Below are positions 13,287 to 25,800 of a DNA stretch of 64,000 bases, piece by piece. Each line of letters starts with the position of its first letter. The stretch's first letter is position 1. Made by a program: the position numbers and the translations under genes. Under the pieces are notes generated by a model. That model was not told the origin of the DNA. It made no database searches and saw nothing but the letters and a program-made list of their open reading frames with translations. Source of the DNA: Xanthostigma xanthostigma (taxonomy: Eukaryota > Arthropoda > Insecta > Raphidioptera > Raphidiidae); the NCBI GenBank assembly GCA_963575645.1, contig OY754464.1, forward strand, positions 65,260,948 through 65,324,947, in the 5' to 3' direction.

Positions 13287-14196
13287 AATGGTCAAGGAAC
13301 ACTTGGTGGCAGAAACGCTCTCTTTCGTGTAGTTTGAGTCCCCTCTACAAATCCACTTGGTGGAGTAGGGGTCTAGCCCGTTGCGGTACGTCGCTGAGTC
13401 TCTTAAAAAAGCGGCAAATTTCAAAAATCCTCTACGAAATGGCAGAAAATGACTGACCAGCCTCTGGAGGACCTCCTAATTTCAGAAAAAATATTTTCTG
13501 CCAACTTCAAAATCCTTTCAAAAAATTTAAAAAAAAATTGAATTTGAAGTTGAAACTTGACGGAATGGTTGATTCGATTGCCCGGAATGCGAGAAAAAAT
13601 TCTCGTGACTCCAAGTGACCTCACTTTCTTTCGGTGATTTTTCAAAATTTGAACAGGCAGAAATTCGCAAAGTCCTCGCGCGGTGACAGAAACTCTTACC
13701 AGGCTTTCTATAGTACCCAAAAGTTTGTAAAATATATTATCTGACAATTTTGTCATTGCTAGATCACAACCTGCCAATTTAATGCACTTGTCATTAATGC
13801 TTTACCTGCAGAATATCATGTTAAACTTTCCGCGAACATGACGCGTTTTTGCAAGGTCCATTATGGCAGAAAAAAGTACCTCGGAATTCTCTACAAGAAG
13901 ATAAACCGTTTGAGCTTGGTTTGACTCATCGAGCTTGTTTTTTTTTATAAAATTATTTATTATTATACTGAGAGTCTCTGCAGGGGGTAAATTGGCAGAA
14001 AATATTCTTCCTGCAACTAGGATGTCCTCCAGATGCTGTTCAGTCATTTTCTGCCATTTCGTAGAAGACTTTTGAATTATTAAGCCTCAACGGCTTACCG
14101 CAACGCGCTAGATCCCTACTTCACCAAGCGTATTTGTAGAGGGGATCAGACTACACGAAAGAGAGCGTTTCTGCCACCAAGTGTTCCGTGACCATT
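13287..14196. mobile_element. Foldback element (~0.9 kb)
   Basis: AATGGTCAAGGAACACTTGG at the left is mirrored by CCAAGTGTTCCGTGACCATT at the right. The arms (about 210 bp) share GCAGAAACGCTCTCTTTCGT, CTACGAAATGGCAGAAAATG and TATTTTCTGCCAA. The central ~500 bp holds two diverged blocks with no intact gene; open frames there run through arms and loop and are not convincing. Confidence 0.8.
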
Positions 14197-15340
14197 TCTG
14201 TCGCCATCCTTCCAACTATAAGGTATGAATCTACTGTAATGGTAGCGGGTCTTTTAATTGACTTTTGGCCGAGTTTTACAAGGAGGCGGGTTGATAATTA
14301 ATCATAGTAGGGTTGTAATCTGAAATATAAATAATAGAAAAATTAATGAAGTCCGCTTACCAGTGATCTTTATTTATACAAGTTAAAAAGAACAATCACT
14401 TGACACAACAATGACAATATTTTCCTGACAAATAACACTAACTTCTTAATAAATAATATTCGACTGTCTAATGACTGCCCGACTGACTCCCACCATCTTC
14501 CAAATATTAAATTAACTTCTGACCAACTGACTATCAACTGTCCTCTAGCAGCTGTCTTTCAACTATCTGCCCGACTGTCAACTTCCAATCATCAACTGTC
14601 TGACTAACCCACGATCCATCGATCTTTCTCCTTTAATCAAGCGTGGTTGAAGCCTGGGAACCGCAGGAAAGTTTGGTCATTGGACTTCCGTCGGCTCGGA
14701 CTTCAGATTCACACGTTATGTCGTCGTCACATCCGCCGTAATAGAATTGTAAAAATGACATTTTTACTGCACAGGGACGTACTATTACACTACGTTACAA
14801 ATAGAAGCTATTTTTCCAAGAAAACATTCCAAAAGTATGTATTTTCAATGTAATTTAAACATAGTATAATCTCGCTAGACAATTTCGGTTGACGGGCTAT
14901 CTGTAGTTAAATCACGCTCACTGATTCTTTAGACTTGGATCATGCGGTAGTGATGTAGAGAACTTGTATATAAATCTCTTTCCATAGACGTAGGTATCTA
15001 TCTTTATCTATTGCTGTGTTGTGGTTAGGCCCAGCTTTGACGTCGTCATGACGCCTAAGATCAGATGTTTGAAATGAATACATTTTTCTAAATTCTTGTT
15101 ATTAAGAGGAAGGATATAAGAACGAAATATTTAGTTTAAATTATATAATGTGTATCTACTGTTATCATCAAATTTTGATTGGCTGAATGACCCCATTATT
15201 AAAACTTCTAACGGAAAAACAGCTTTAATATAATATTAGATGTATTATTATGTTTAATCAGCTCAGACAACACTGATAATAATTAGTCGCATCCATTGAA
15301 TGATAAAAATTATCATTTTGATGATAGACAAAAACATTTA
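14197..15340. other. Unclassified; low-complexity CTGWC-rich tract
   Basis: From about 14455 to 14615 the plus strand is rich in ACTGTC/ACTGAC words. This resembles the 3' part of the solo LTRs at 42257 and 46358, so it may be an old relative. I see no gene in the remainder. Confidence 0.35.
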
Positions 15341-16588
15341 CCTAATGTAGTACAGAATCGACTACAGCTATAGTTCGCGGTGCGCGCTTCCTTGATATTC
15401 TTGCGCATTCACTGTAGCCTGTAAATAGTCTACACATAGTGTGTGTTACATTGTGCTTTTAGTGCAATTCTTTACGCAGTCGAAGCTGGTACATGATTCA
15501 TTTACTTCACTTTTACACACTGAAATCTATAGACAGTGTTCTATTGCGTGTCAATACAAGGTCATTAGATAGACAGGTCACCTCATTAATGAATGACGTC
15601 AGCTAGAAGACCGTTCATATTTTTATCAATCACGCAACTGACAAGTCACTTGATGACGTCATCCCCTCCACTACTATCCAACGGAAATAACCTTGGTGTC
15701 AATAGACTTTGTCAAACTCCCGTTAAATCTTTCGGGCACTTTTTATTTTGACAGGTGAAAAGTGTTAGATTTTGAGAAAAGTAAATAGTATTTCAATTAG
15801 AAATATTATCTAAAGAAGAGATACAACACCGTAGAAAAATATTTCACTACTTTTGAAGCTATATTTTTAATTTTTTAAAAACTTTCAAACAATTTTCTTT
15901 TACATCCACCAGGTTTTCCGATCTTGAGACTTCCAAATCGTCTCATTTGAACACAAGTGTGTTCTTCTACTGTTTTGTGCATTAATTTAGAATCATCAAT
16001 AGTATTTTAAGCTAGATTAGAATTGGAAAACGTCAAAAAAGTGCCCGAAACTTATGAATGCCATCATCACAACCACGGCGACGACGCTTCTGTGTGAAAA
16101 CGATGAAAGCCTTACAGTGCTTACTATATCATACACAAAGACACATTTTCATCCAGAGTGCCATAATCATTTAATAACTGGTATTATTAAGTATACCATT
16201 TTATTATTTCTGAAGTTCACTGTGTAACAACTCATAATCTGGTTAGAAGTGTACACCGTGTTCCAGAATTCCGCAAAATAGTTTTTGGTTTAGCTAGAGA
16301 ACATACATCAAACTCTGTAATTCGAATCCGGAAAGGTGTTTGTAATAAAAGAGCAATAAAATAATAACATCGTATAAACACCGCTCTAGTGATCTCAGCA
16401 ATCCTTTACTTATTGTTGCGTCAATTCTGGGACACAACGTACATTTGTACTGTGGCAAACGCTTTCGATTTGAAACTTGCTTCTTATGGGAATTATATAC
16501 ATTCTCTGTTGTCGCCATGCTTAAAGATACTCCTCTTGGACTTGAAACTTACAGAAAATACTCAAGCGTTTACCACAGCACTCGTTAG
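15341..16588. promoter_or_regulatory. Intergenic sequence downstream of alkaline phosphatase with two CRE-like sites
   Basis: Perfect TGACGTCA palindromes occur at 15594-15601 and 15654-15661, exactly 60 bp apart. The segment is more balanced in composition than its surroundings and I could not assign it to a repeat. No coding exon is supported. Binding is inferred from motif only. Confidence 0.35.
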
Positions 16589-16634
16589 TTTATTATGTCG
16601 GCCATGACAGATATATTGTCTAATAATTTTTATT
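16589..16634 (-). terminator. Candidate polyadenylation signals of the alkaline phosphatase gene
   Basis: Two AATAAA hexamers lie on the minus strand at 16634-16629 and 16594-16589, about 53 and 93 bases past the stop codon. They imply a short 3' UTR. AATAAA is frequent by chance in AT-rich DNA, so this is a positional inference. Confidence 0.45.
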
Positions 16635-16686
16635 GACTCAATATAAATTAGTTTTGTTGTCGAGTTACCACCACATGAATTTGCTA

Positions 16687-16884
16687 TTATGTTATTTCGG
16701 CAGCCCATTTTATTCGTATTAACACTAGGCTGGTCAGTAATAATGACGTAAGGTAAATGGAAGAGTTCATTGCGGCACCCGATGATTTGTTTCTTTTACT
16801 GTCGTCAACCATGACACTACTGGCAACGACGACAGGCACCCCAGGTGCTGATATACTGTTGACTTCTGAAGCTGCACAAGACGC
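16687..16884 (-). CDS. Alkaline phosphatase terminal exon with membrane-anchor signal
   Basis: This exon follows the acceptor CTTTTTTTTACAG and runs 65 codons in phase 0 to a TAA, matching the phase left by the exon at 18407. It encodes a linker rich in Ser, Ala and Val, then KSSGAAMNSSIYLTSLLLTS and LVLIRIKWAAEIT. Small residues (SSGAAMNS) followed by a hydrophobic run are what a GPI-anchor signal looks like, and family members end this way. An oddity is the polar tail RIKWAAEIT after the hydrophobic stretch; many GPI signals stop sooner, so a transmembrane reading is also possible. The join is inferred from splice phase and composition, since this tail is poorly conserved in the family. Confidence 0.78.
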   Translation of the reverse strand, partial: ASCAASEVNSISAPGVPVVVASSVMVDDSKRNKSSGAAMNSSIYLTSLLLTSLVLIRIKWAAEIT

Positions 16885-19800
16885 CTGTAAAAAAAAGATT
16901 TGTTTTATTTCCATACTCGACAATGAAAGGTATTTACGGAGTGTTTATTTTGACAGTTGCACAATTTTTTTCATACAGGTACTGATAGATTTCATATTGC
17001 ACCAGTTGTGTAATTGGGTTTTCGAGGATGATGTGCACAGTGATGGTGTTGAAAATTGCCGCCGTCTCTCACCAGCCCCTCCACCGGCCAAATCTCACCC
17101 CCGAAACGCGTGATTTTTAAAGTGAAAACTTCTTTAGCGGCGTTGTACACTTTTTTTGTAATGGGTAAAAAATGTTAAACTCGATCAGGACAAGTAAGAA
17201 CTGGGTGAGACTCTATAAGTGATAGTAATTGCCAGATACTTTTTATACAACGTTAGACATCTAGCGTTGAAATATAGTACATAAAAATGCAATCTATGAT
17301 ACAAACCAAGTGAGAACTTCTTTAGCGGCGTTGTACACTTTTCTTGTAATGGGTAAAAAATGGTTAACTCGCGTCAGGTCAGTAAGAACTGGGTGAGACT
17401 CTTGAGACTCTCTAATGATAGTAATTGCCAGATACTTTTTATACAACGCTAGACATCTAGCGTTGAAATATCGTACATAAAAATGCAATCTATGATACAA
17501 ACCATTTTGATCGAAAATTCGTAAGACGTTAATATTCAAGTTTTCACTTCCGCCGGCACTCCCGGAGTGCAAAGGGTTTTTTTTTTTTATTTAATATCGC
17601 CGGCAAAATTGGGTCATCTTCCCGTTTTCGAGGATGCTGAGTACGGTGATGGTGTTGAAAATTGGCGCCGACTCTTACCAACCCCTCCACCGGTCAAATC
17701 TTACCCCCGAAACGGGTGAATATTTTTGTTTAATATCGTCGGCAAAATTGGGTTATCTCCCCGTTTTCGAGGATGCTTAGTATGGTGATTATGTTGAAAA
17801 TTGCCGCCGACTCTCACCAACCCCTCCACCGGACAAATCTCACAGCCAAATCCGGTGAATTTGGCGGAGAGATGAAAAAAGATTGCATACGTTTCGGGGG
17901 TGATATTTGGCCGGTGAGAGTTGGCGGCAATTTCAACACCATCATCGTGCTCAGCATCCTCGAAAACGGGGAGATAACCCAATTTTGCTGGCGATAGGAA
18001 ACAAAAAAAAATCACCCGTTTCGGGGATGAGATTTGGCCGGTGGAGGGGTTGATCAGAGTCGGCGGCAATGTTTAACACCACCATCGTACTCAGCATTCT
18101 CGAAAACAGGGAAAAAACATTTTTTTCGAAAAGGGAATAACGTAATGCGCGTTTAACTCCGTTCGGGGATGATTTTTAGCTGTTTTGGGAGGTTGCGCAA
18201 ATCCCATAGAGAAATTTGAATAACACCACCGCGTTCAGCATCCTCGAAAACGGGGGGAAGGTAATCTCGTTCCGGCTCAAATCATTAACATGTGCGTCCT
18301 ACTCACACACGCCACTATCAGTAAAATCACTTGAAAATAGATGGCGTTGAAAATACGTTAGATGAAAATGCATGAGTTGAAAATACATTAGTCCGACTGT
18401 ACTTACGTTCGGTATTGACAGTTTATCCGGACCTCCGGAACATCTCTGTTCGTGCTCTCCTATGCAAGAAGCGTATGCTATGGCATGTGGTATATAACTC
18501 TGATCAAAGATTCCGGTGAACAAGGTCTTGGAGTGCGGTCCCAGGGTATAGACGGGAACATCTTCGCCGCCGTGCGTCGCCCATTGACGCGGAGCTGCCG
18601 ATGCGTGCACCACGTTGCGGCTCTCTCGCGGCGTTACTGGACCTGTTGTGTTAGCTGGCACTATACGCGGCACACTATATCCGGGACCGTTGCCGTACAG
18701 AATGGTTGAATACGATAAACCGTCCACGTCGGATACCTTACTGTCTGGACCTGGAAAAAAAATTAATATACTGTGGTGGTTAGAGTACCATAATAATATC
18801 CACTGGAAATACACAATTATTATTTTATACAGGTGAGTTTTAAGTTGATGCTTTTTTTTACAGCGTGTAAAAATCAAATAGACGAACAAATATTTCAAAT
18901 AGTTTTTTATCAAAACTCAAAAATAAGAGAGAAACAGCCTTTCGAAGTTTAAATAAATTTTATTAAATTTTCTTTAATTTTGAGGTCGGTCCTGGGGTTA
19001 TATTATGTCACTATGGAAATATGTTATTATTATCAAGTATTCACAGAAATTGTTCGAAGTTGTCCCCATTTTGTTGGACACAAAGATGCGTGCGCCGTAG
19101 CCATGCTTCTGTACATGCTTGATAATAACAACTTATTTCCATAGTGACATAATATAACCCCAGGACCGACCTCAAAATTAAAGAAAATTTAATAAAATTT
19201 ATTTAAACTTCGAAAGGCTGTTTCTCTCTTATTTTTGAGTTTTGATAAAAAAACTATTTGAAATATTTGCTCGTCTATTTGATTTTTACACGCTGTAAAA
19301 AAAGCATTAACTTAAAAACTCACCTGTATAACATAATATAACAGTGTTATCCAAGTGTGTATAGGCTTTCACGGCCGGTGTTGATCCAAATCTTCTTGGT
19401 ATCCTGGCTTGTATGCCGTGGTCCATTGGTATTTCTACCTGACGTTACGTAACAGTGTTATTAGCCGTTTTAGGTGCGGAATTTTTTTTTATAAATTATT
19501 TTTTTTGCGTGAAAGGTGTTTGGGGGGAGTCCTTTAAAAAACAATAACGGGATCGTGTCGATGCGATGGCGTTTTTTTTTTGCGAAGTGAAAATGGGAAG
19601 ACATTTAGGAGGAGCTCTTTAAAAAAACAATTACGGGGTCGTGTTTACAAAGTGACATAGTAGTACCTAATACAGTAATTCTACACCAGTTGCTATGACG
19701 TGTATATGTAATTTATGATTGGGTAGATTCAAAAAATGACAGTGAAAGATGAAAAGTTTTTCCGTATTTTTGAGGGAATTTGTGAATAATTTTTTTATTA

Positions 19801-22800
19801 ACTAATATAGGGAATGCTAAGAAGGTCATTTATATTTTACTTCGTTGGTACGAGCAGCTCTCGAAAAAAAAATTAATTTCCCCAAGTACCTATACCTATA
19901 TTTATTTCCTTCAATAAATCATTACTAATTATAATCTTAATTATATGATTCATCTTCTTTGAATGAAGATCCGAAGTTATTGAATCGAAGACGGTTAGTA
20001 TTTTGATATAAAACGCAAACATAAAGCTCTCGCGCTCATACTAACAGCTGACTATTTTTTACGTCTGGGGGATGTTTGGTCATTACAATTTGTCTGGCTG
20101 TTGAAATATAATTTAGTAATAGTTGTCTGAATAACATATATAAAAATCAAGCATATAAAAATAAGTGAAGTACATTAATTTTTCTCTGAGCTTTAAAGCG
20201 TCTGTCAGAAGTTGTGGTCAGCGGAAAGTGACTGGCGATACTGGATACTAATTTATAGTGATATTTTGCAAAACATATGTATATAAATATCAGCCATTTA
20301 AATTTAAATTAAGTGACTCTTATTTTTACTCACCTTTCTTACCTGGTACCTGTACATTTGTCACAAACTCAATGATAGAGGTACGCCAAGCGTTCTAAGT
20401 ACATAAAACACTACTCAAAACGTAAGGTTTCATTTATTTAAAAATAGGTTGTGTCTGGCGGCTCTGGGATCTTGGGCTAATAGTGTTGTATCTATTATTA
20501 AGAACAGTTGGTACACATGATCCCACAGAACAGTAATTACTGTTCTGTGCATGATCCTGAAGGATGATATTATGTACTAGCTAGACGGTACTTACTGAAA
20601 AGTATATTTCAATTGAAACTTCGCCCATTGCGGAGAATATTAATAAAAAGCTTCATGTTTGATATTTATTTCTAAAAATAATGAAGACCAAAATGCAGAA
20701 TAATTATTTCGCGCCAGCATTAAAAGTCATAAAAAGTATTCCAGGCGGAATATCACAGTCAAAAATAAATAAATAAAATTACCTAGTACAGGATGTCCTC
20801 GAGGCGTTGCTTGTCCTCCAAGTGTCATGACATGCGAGTGATCCGCCGTGAGTACGACAAGAGTTTCGCTTGGGTCTACCATCGCCAGAGCTGCCAACAG
20901 TGCCGTTTCCATTGCAAGCGTCTCGTCGAGGGCTCGATACGCATTGTTGTAGTGGTGAGCGTGGTCTATTCTTCCACCTTATGAAATAAACAGTTAAAAC
21001 AAATTAACATTTCTATTACCATACAAATAGATAGCTACAGTTTGTTAATACAGGTATTATGAAACACCCATTGTTGACAACACAATGCAACTCGTCTAAT
21101 TCCATAACTATTTTTCGTCTGCAGAAAATGGCCGTGAGAATTATTCGCTAACGCAAAATTTCGAGACACATGTCGTTCGTTATATAAAAAAATTAAAAAT
21201 GTTTTACGAGAACGCATTACATAAGTGAAACTTATAGTTGCAAATCATACGATTGCATTTGGACAAGTAGAAAAAATGTGTTAATCATTGAATTTGGACA
21301 ATTGGAAAAAATGTGTTACGAGATTTCGATATTTCGTCTGTACAAATTAATCTGATCGTGAAACTATCTCGTAATACATTTTTTCCACTTGTTCAAATGC
21401 AATCGTTAACACAGTTTTTCCACTTGTCCAAATGCAATCGTATGATTTGAAACTAGAAGTTTCACTTCTGTAATGCGTTCACATTTTTAATTTTTTCGCA
21501 GATTTTCTGCAAATAATAAATAAGAAAACACAAGCAGAGAACAAATTTTTTGCAGGTTTACTGCAAATATTGTTTTTTTAGCTCAAGTATTATTCTGATA
21601 AAAGGCCTCGAAAATTTTATATATAATAGGTACCTAATTATTAATTAATTTTTGTATTTTTTTTTAGCTCAATTCTGAATTCCAATTCCGGACCGAAACG
21701 ACAATGTATTGAAGTATTGTTATTATTTTTGTTAATATAATTGTCTGAAAAATTGGTCGATAATATTATTTATTGTTAGGTAATATTACCTCATCACTAG
21801 TAGTTCCTTCGTTTTCAAAAATTATTTTACGAACTTGGATATTTCCCATTTCGTAATTGGTTGCAATGTAGCTTTTTTGCACAAATAAAACTCACTGAGG
21901 TGAATTTCAGATGCAACTGTTTAAAAGTCACAAGCAATTAAAGTTTCCAATATGAACGTCAGTGAGTAATCAATTAAACTTGTTTCAAACGATGACTGAA
22001 AAGTTCAAACAAGTTGCTCAACTAGCAAACTTTAATTGAAGACGTTAGTTCGAATTACAAGATATTTACATGGAATTTTCAATGTAAATTTCATTACTGT
22101 TTAAATCACTATTTTGCATAATAACGTTCAGTAAAGCAAAGCTATAGTATCTAAGTTAGTGGCTATAGAAACAGATCCCAAACTCGCATCTTTAATACAA
22201 AGACGAAGATATTCAGCTCCCTAATGTAGCTATAATAAAAAACATTATAGGTACTTGGCAAAAGTCTGATCAATACAATTTTTGAGTTTATCTGGAACAA
22301 ACAAATTGACAAACATATGTTAGTCTGTTCGTCCGTTTAGCTGTCTGTTAAGCTGCGTTTATACCAAAATAGAGGTTCAGTTCGCGTATATCGAAAAATC
22401 ATATGTTATTGTTCATAACAATAAATAATTCTCGAGAGTTTGTCAAAAATGTGTTAAGGGTTCGCGTTTTATATAAACACGCCACCAACAGTACCGTAAC
22501 TAGGATTCGGGGGCCCCGGGGCAAGAAGTAAAATTGGGGCCCTCTACATAGAATTTAAAAAGTGTTTTTTTACATTCTAGAGGTAATTTGTGGAAGGGCT
22601 CCAAAAAGTAAAATACGAGTATGGACACCTTCAAATCCCTAAAAGTAGACGAAGAATAGGGACCCATATTTGTCGGAGGCCCCGGGGCACCGCCCCGCTT
22701 GCCCCATTGTCGGTACGGCCCTGGCCACCAAGCGAAGAAGATATTTTGACAGGTTATGGTGGCTTTCTAATTTTTGTAATCTGAATGTTTTGGGTCCCAA

Positions 22801-25800
22801 AAATTTGGCTGGATCTTATATTTTTCAATTATATTGATTACTAGCGGCCCGGTCCGGCTTTGTCCGAATTTGTAGAATGCCACCGTTTTTTCGTCGACTT
22901 ACCTTGCAAAATTGGTTTCCACGAAAAACGATTTTATTTAAACACGATAATATATAGCTTACGTCCATCCTGAAGGTTCATTCTAAATACAGTGTAACCT
23001 CTTTATAACGTCTTTATTTATAATGAAGAAAATGTAAAAATGTTTACAATTTGGTTGGTTTACCTTAAAACTCATACATTAATACCTTCTTTATAGCGCA
23101 ACAGCCATTCCCTATTACGAAGAAATATGTTCCTATTTAGGAGTCAGCAAAAGTTTTCAGACGTAAAGAGGACGATTCTGAATCAGTACCAACTATTCAA
23201 CAATCACTTGGTGCCGCCAAACTTATCGAAAAATTCCTATTGTTTAATGAAGATGATTCCACCACACCCCAAGATATGCTGAATAAATGTAGCCTATGTT
23301 ACTCGGACCATAGTCGGGTTTTAGTTTTTGAAGTTATTTTTGATTTAAATTATTTTTTTTTAAATTATTTTTTATTTGTTTCCAATTTGCTCACCCCTGG
23401 GACCAAAATTCAAAAATAAATGTCGCCTATGTTACCCAGACCATAATAACGAATCGATTAACACCTTGTTTATCAAAATTGGATGAATAGTTTAGGTGCT
23501 ACGGTGGAACACCCGTAAATACAGACTTTGATAGACTGCTATACTGCCCTAAAAAGGCAAAGGGCAGTGACATTTGTTGAAAAATGATTTCATACTGAAA
23601 CCAACGACAGCAGTAATTGCTGCAGCAATAATTTTTTTGTCTTTAAAAAATGTTTCCCCCATGTTTTTGTTTCCATAATCTAAAATTCTGGACGGTCAAT
23701 ACATTTTTAGTAAATCTTGATTTACTCAAATTCATAAGTTGGTCACTTTTGCCTTTTTACGGCAGTATACATATAACCCTTCTTTTTTGGCTGCGCCGCA
23801 GTCGGGTAAAAACGAAATTAGTTTAAGCACAACTATGTACAATTAGTACACAATATATTTACTGTTTTTGAGAAGTCCGAGAACAGTGTATGGTTTGAAA
23901 GTGCACATCTAGTGCAATATAAAAGAGACTTTACTGCATTCTACAACATAATGAAAACGGTAAGAACATTTGTACATTTTCCATCCAATCTTTTTATTGA
24001 TATCAAAAATCACCCCATAAACGAACAGCATTGGAAAACTGTAACTTGTATGACAAATATTTAAATTAAATTAGAAACATTCTTGAAATTCCGTTTTTCG
24101 TATTGAAAAGTTGTACTGAACTGGCTGAAATATGAAAAAAAAAAATAATATAACGAATCGCACCCACTTCAGTCATAACTTCGTTTCTCCGGGGAACAGA
24201 ATACAAAACGTCGCAGAGAGAAAATTGTTTCCATTGTGAAAAATAAAGTTAGTGTACTTTACGACTTTAGACAACATTTTCAGTTTTGTTTTCGTTACGT
24301 ATTAATTGTCCGAGTTACAAGTTCATATCAAAAGTCAAATGTTTTACAAGGTTAGTAGATTTTTTGTTGGATAGCCCATTTATCGAGGGAGGCTATCTAG
24401 GCCAAATAAAATCAGGCTACGACCATTAGGAGCGGAGCATTAATGAAAAATGTTGCCAAATGTATCTCAAAAATAAGCTTCAATTCAGATGAAATTCACT
24501 AACTAAATATACTCATATTAGCGTTATGAGTATACACAACGTCGGATGGCTCAATCGGTAGAGCATGCGACTGTCAATATCAGGGTCGTGGGTTCAAGCC
24601 CCACGTTGGGCGAAAATATTTTTATTTTCTACATTGCTTTCTTCTAAGGCTTACATTTAAATTTATTTTAATTTTATTTAATTAATAAAAACAAAATTTA
24701 TTAGTTTAAAAAAGTATAAATACTACTTTTTATCGACAAAAGCTTTTGAACGGTAACTCCGATCATTATGAAATTTGAACGCAACATCCATCTCGGTAAA
24801 CTAAGATGAATGTGCGTACTCATGTCCCTCCCTTGCCCATTCGTTCTTTTGCACCCGGGTGAAACCGGGCGGGACCGCTAGTACAGTATAAACTTCAAAA
24901 AGTAATCATGTTTCTAGACATTTACCGCTTCTTTTTTTATTTTTTATTATTTTTTTCTATCAGTAGCAGTGTTTGTCAAATTCGGATTGATAAAAACCGT
25001 GGTTGAATTTTGCCGCTGCTACAATCTGCTGCCCTGGCTTTATCCATACGAGAATAATACCTCTGCGGAGGAGAATAATTGTAGGTGTAGCTGACAGATC
25101 GCGTTCATAGTGGCATAAATTAGAACTGAGCGACAACCGTTCGCGTTGCTTCTTTATACGATATTCATTTATGGAGATTATTGTTAAATGAAATCTTTTT
25201 ATTGAATGATTTTATTATTACAATTGCATACAGTATGTAAACGCGTAAGGTGCACATAGGGAAATTAGCATTGGGAAAAATACTTGGATCAGAGTTAGCC
25301 ATGACTGCATTCATTGTTATTTCTATTGAATTATCGTGGTAATCTTGAGGATTTCTATTTTATTGTGTATTATTTTTATTTTACTTGGCTTTTTAATAAT
25401 AAAAAGCTCTTATAAATCATTATTTTAATTTTTTTGTACAAAAATAAAACAAAAAAACAACTCCATCTGTTTGGAAACATTTCATTCAAAAATTGTCTGA
25501 CTGGTATGATGTATGCGCGTTGGTAACTCAGTGACCCAATGTCTTTAGGTTCAACACGAATAGGCGGAGATATTTTTGGGAATTTAATGTCCCATTAATA
25601 AAAAAGTCCGATTATGTTGTGATCATTTGAATATTTTCTTCTGTAGTATACACATTCATTTTGCAAAAGAATATCTGTCAAATTGAAAAACAAGATTTGA
25701 AGGCTCACTTTGATTCAGTCATTTTTTTCCAATGTTAATTTCCCTATGTGCACCTTACGTATTTACATACTGTATAGTGTATATGAATGACGTATCGTCT

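Noticed and set aside
13421-14047. Minus-strand frames of 118 and 81 codons in the foldback element
   Set aside because: They cross arms and loop of an inverted repeat and carry no recognisable transposase motif.
16757-17113. 118-codon plus-strand frame opposite the alkaline phosphatase terminal exon
   Set aside because: It is the antisense shadow of the exon plus the adjoining repeat array.
18299-18406. Extension of the alkaline phosphatase exon to the in-frame stop (…STVGLMYFQLMHFHLTYF…)
   Set aside because: A consensus donor GTAAGT follows PDKLSIPN, and the in-phase terminal exon at 16884 gives a far more family-like C terminus.
24540-24612. Functional tRNA-Asp gene
   Set aside because: The body is tRNA-Lys-like, the anticodon stem has two mismatches, the acceptor has one, and a transposon tail follows.
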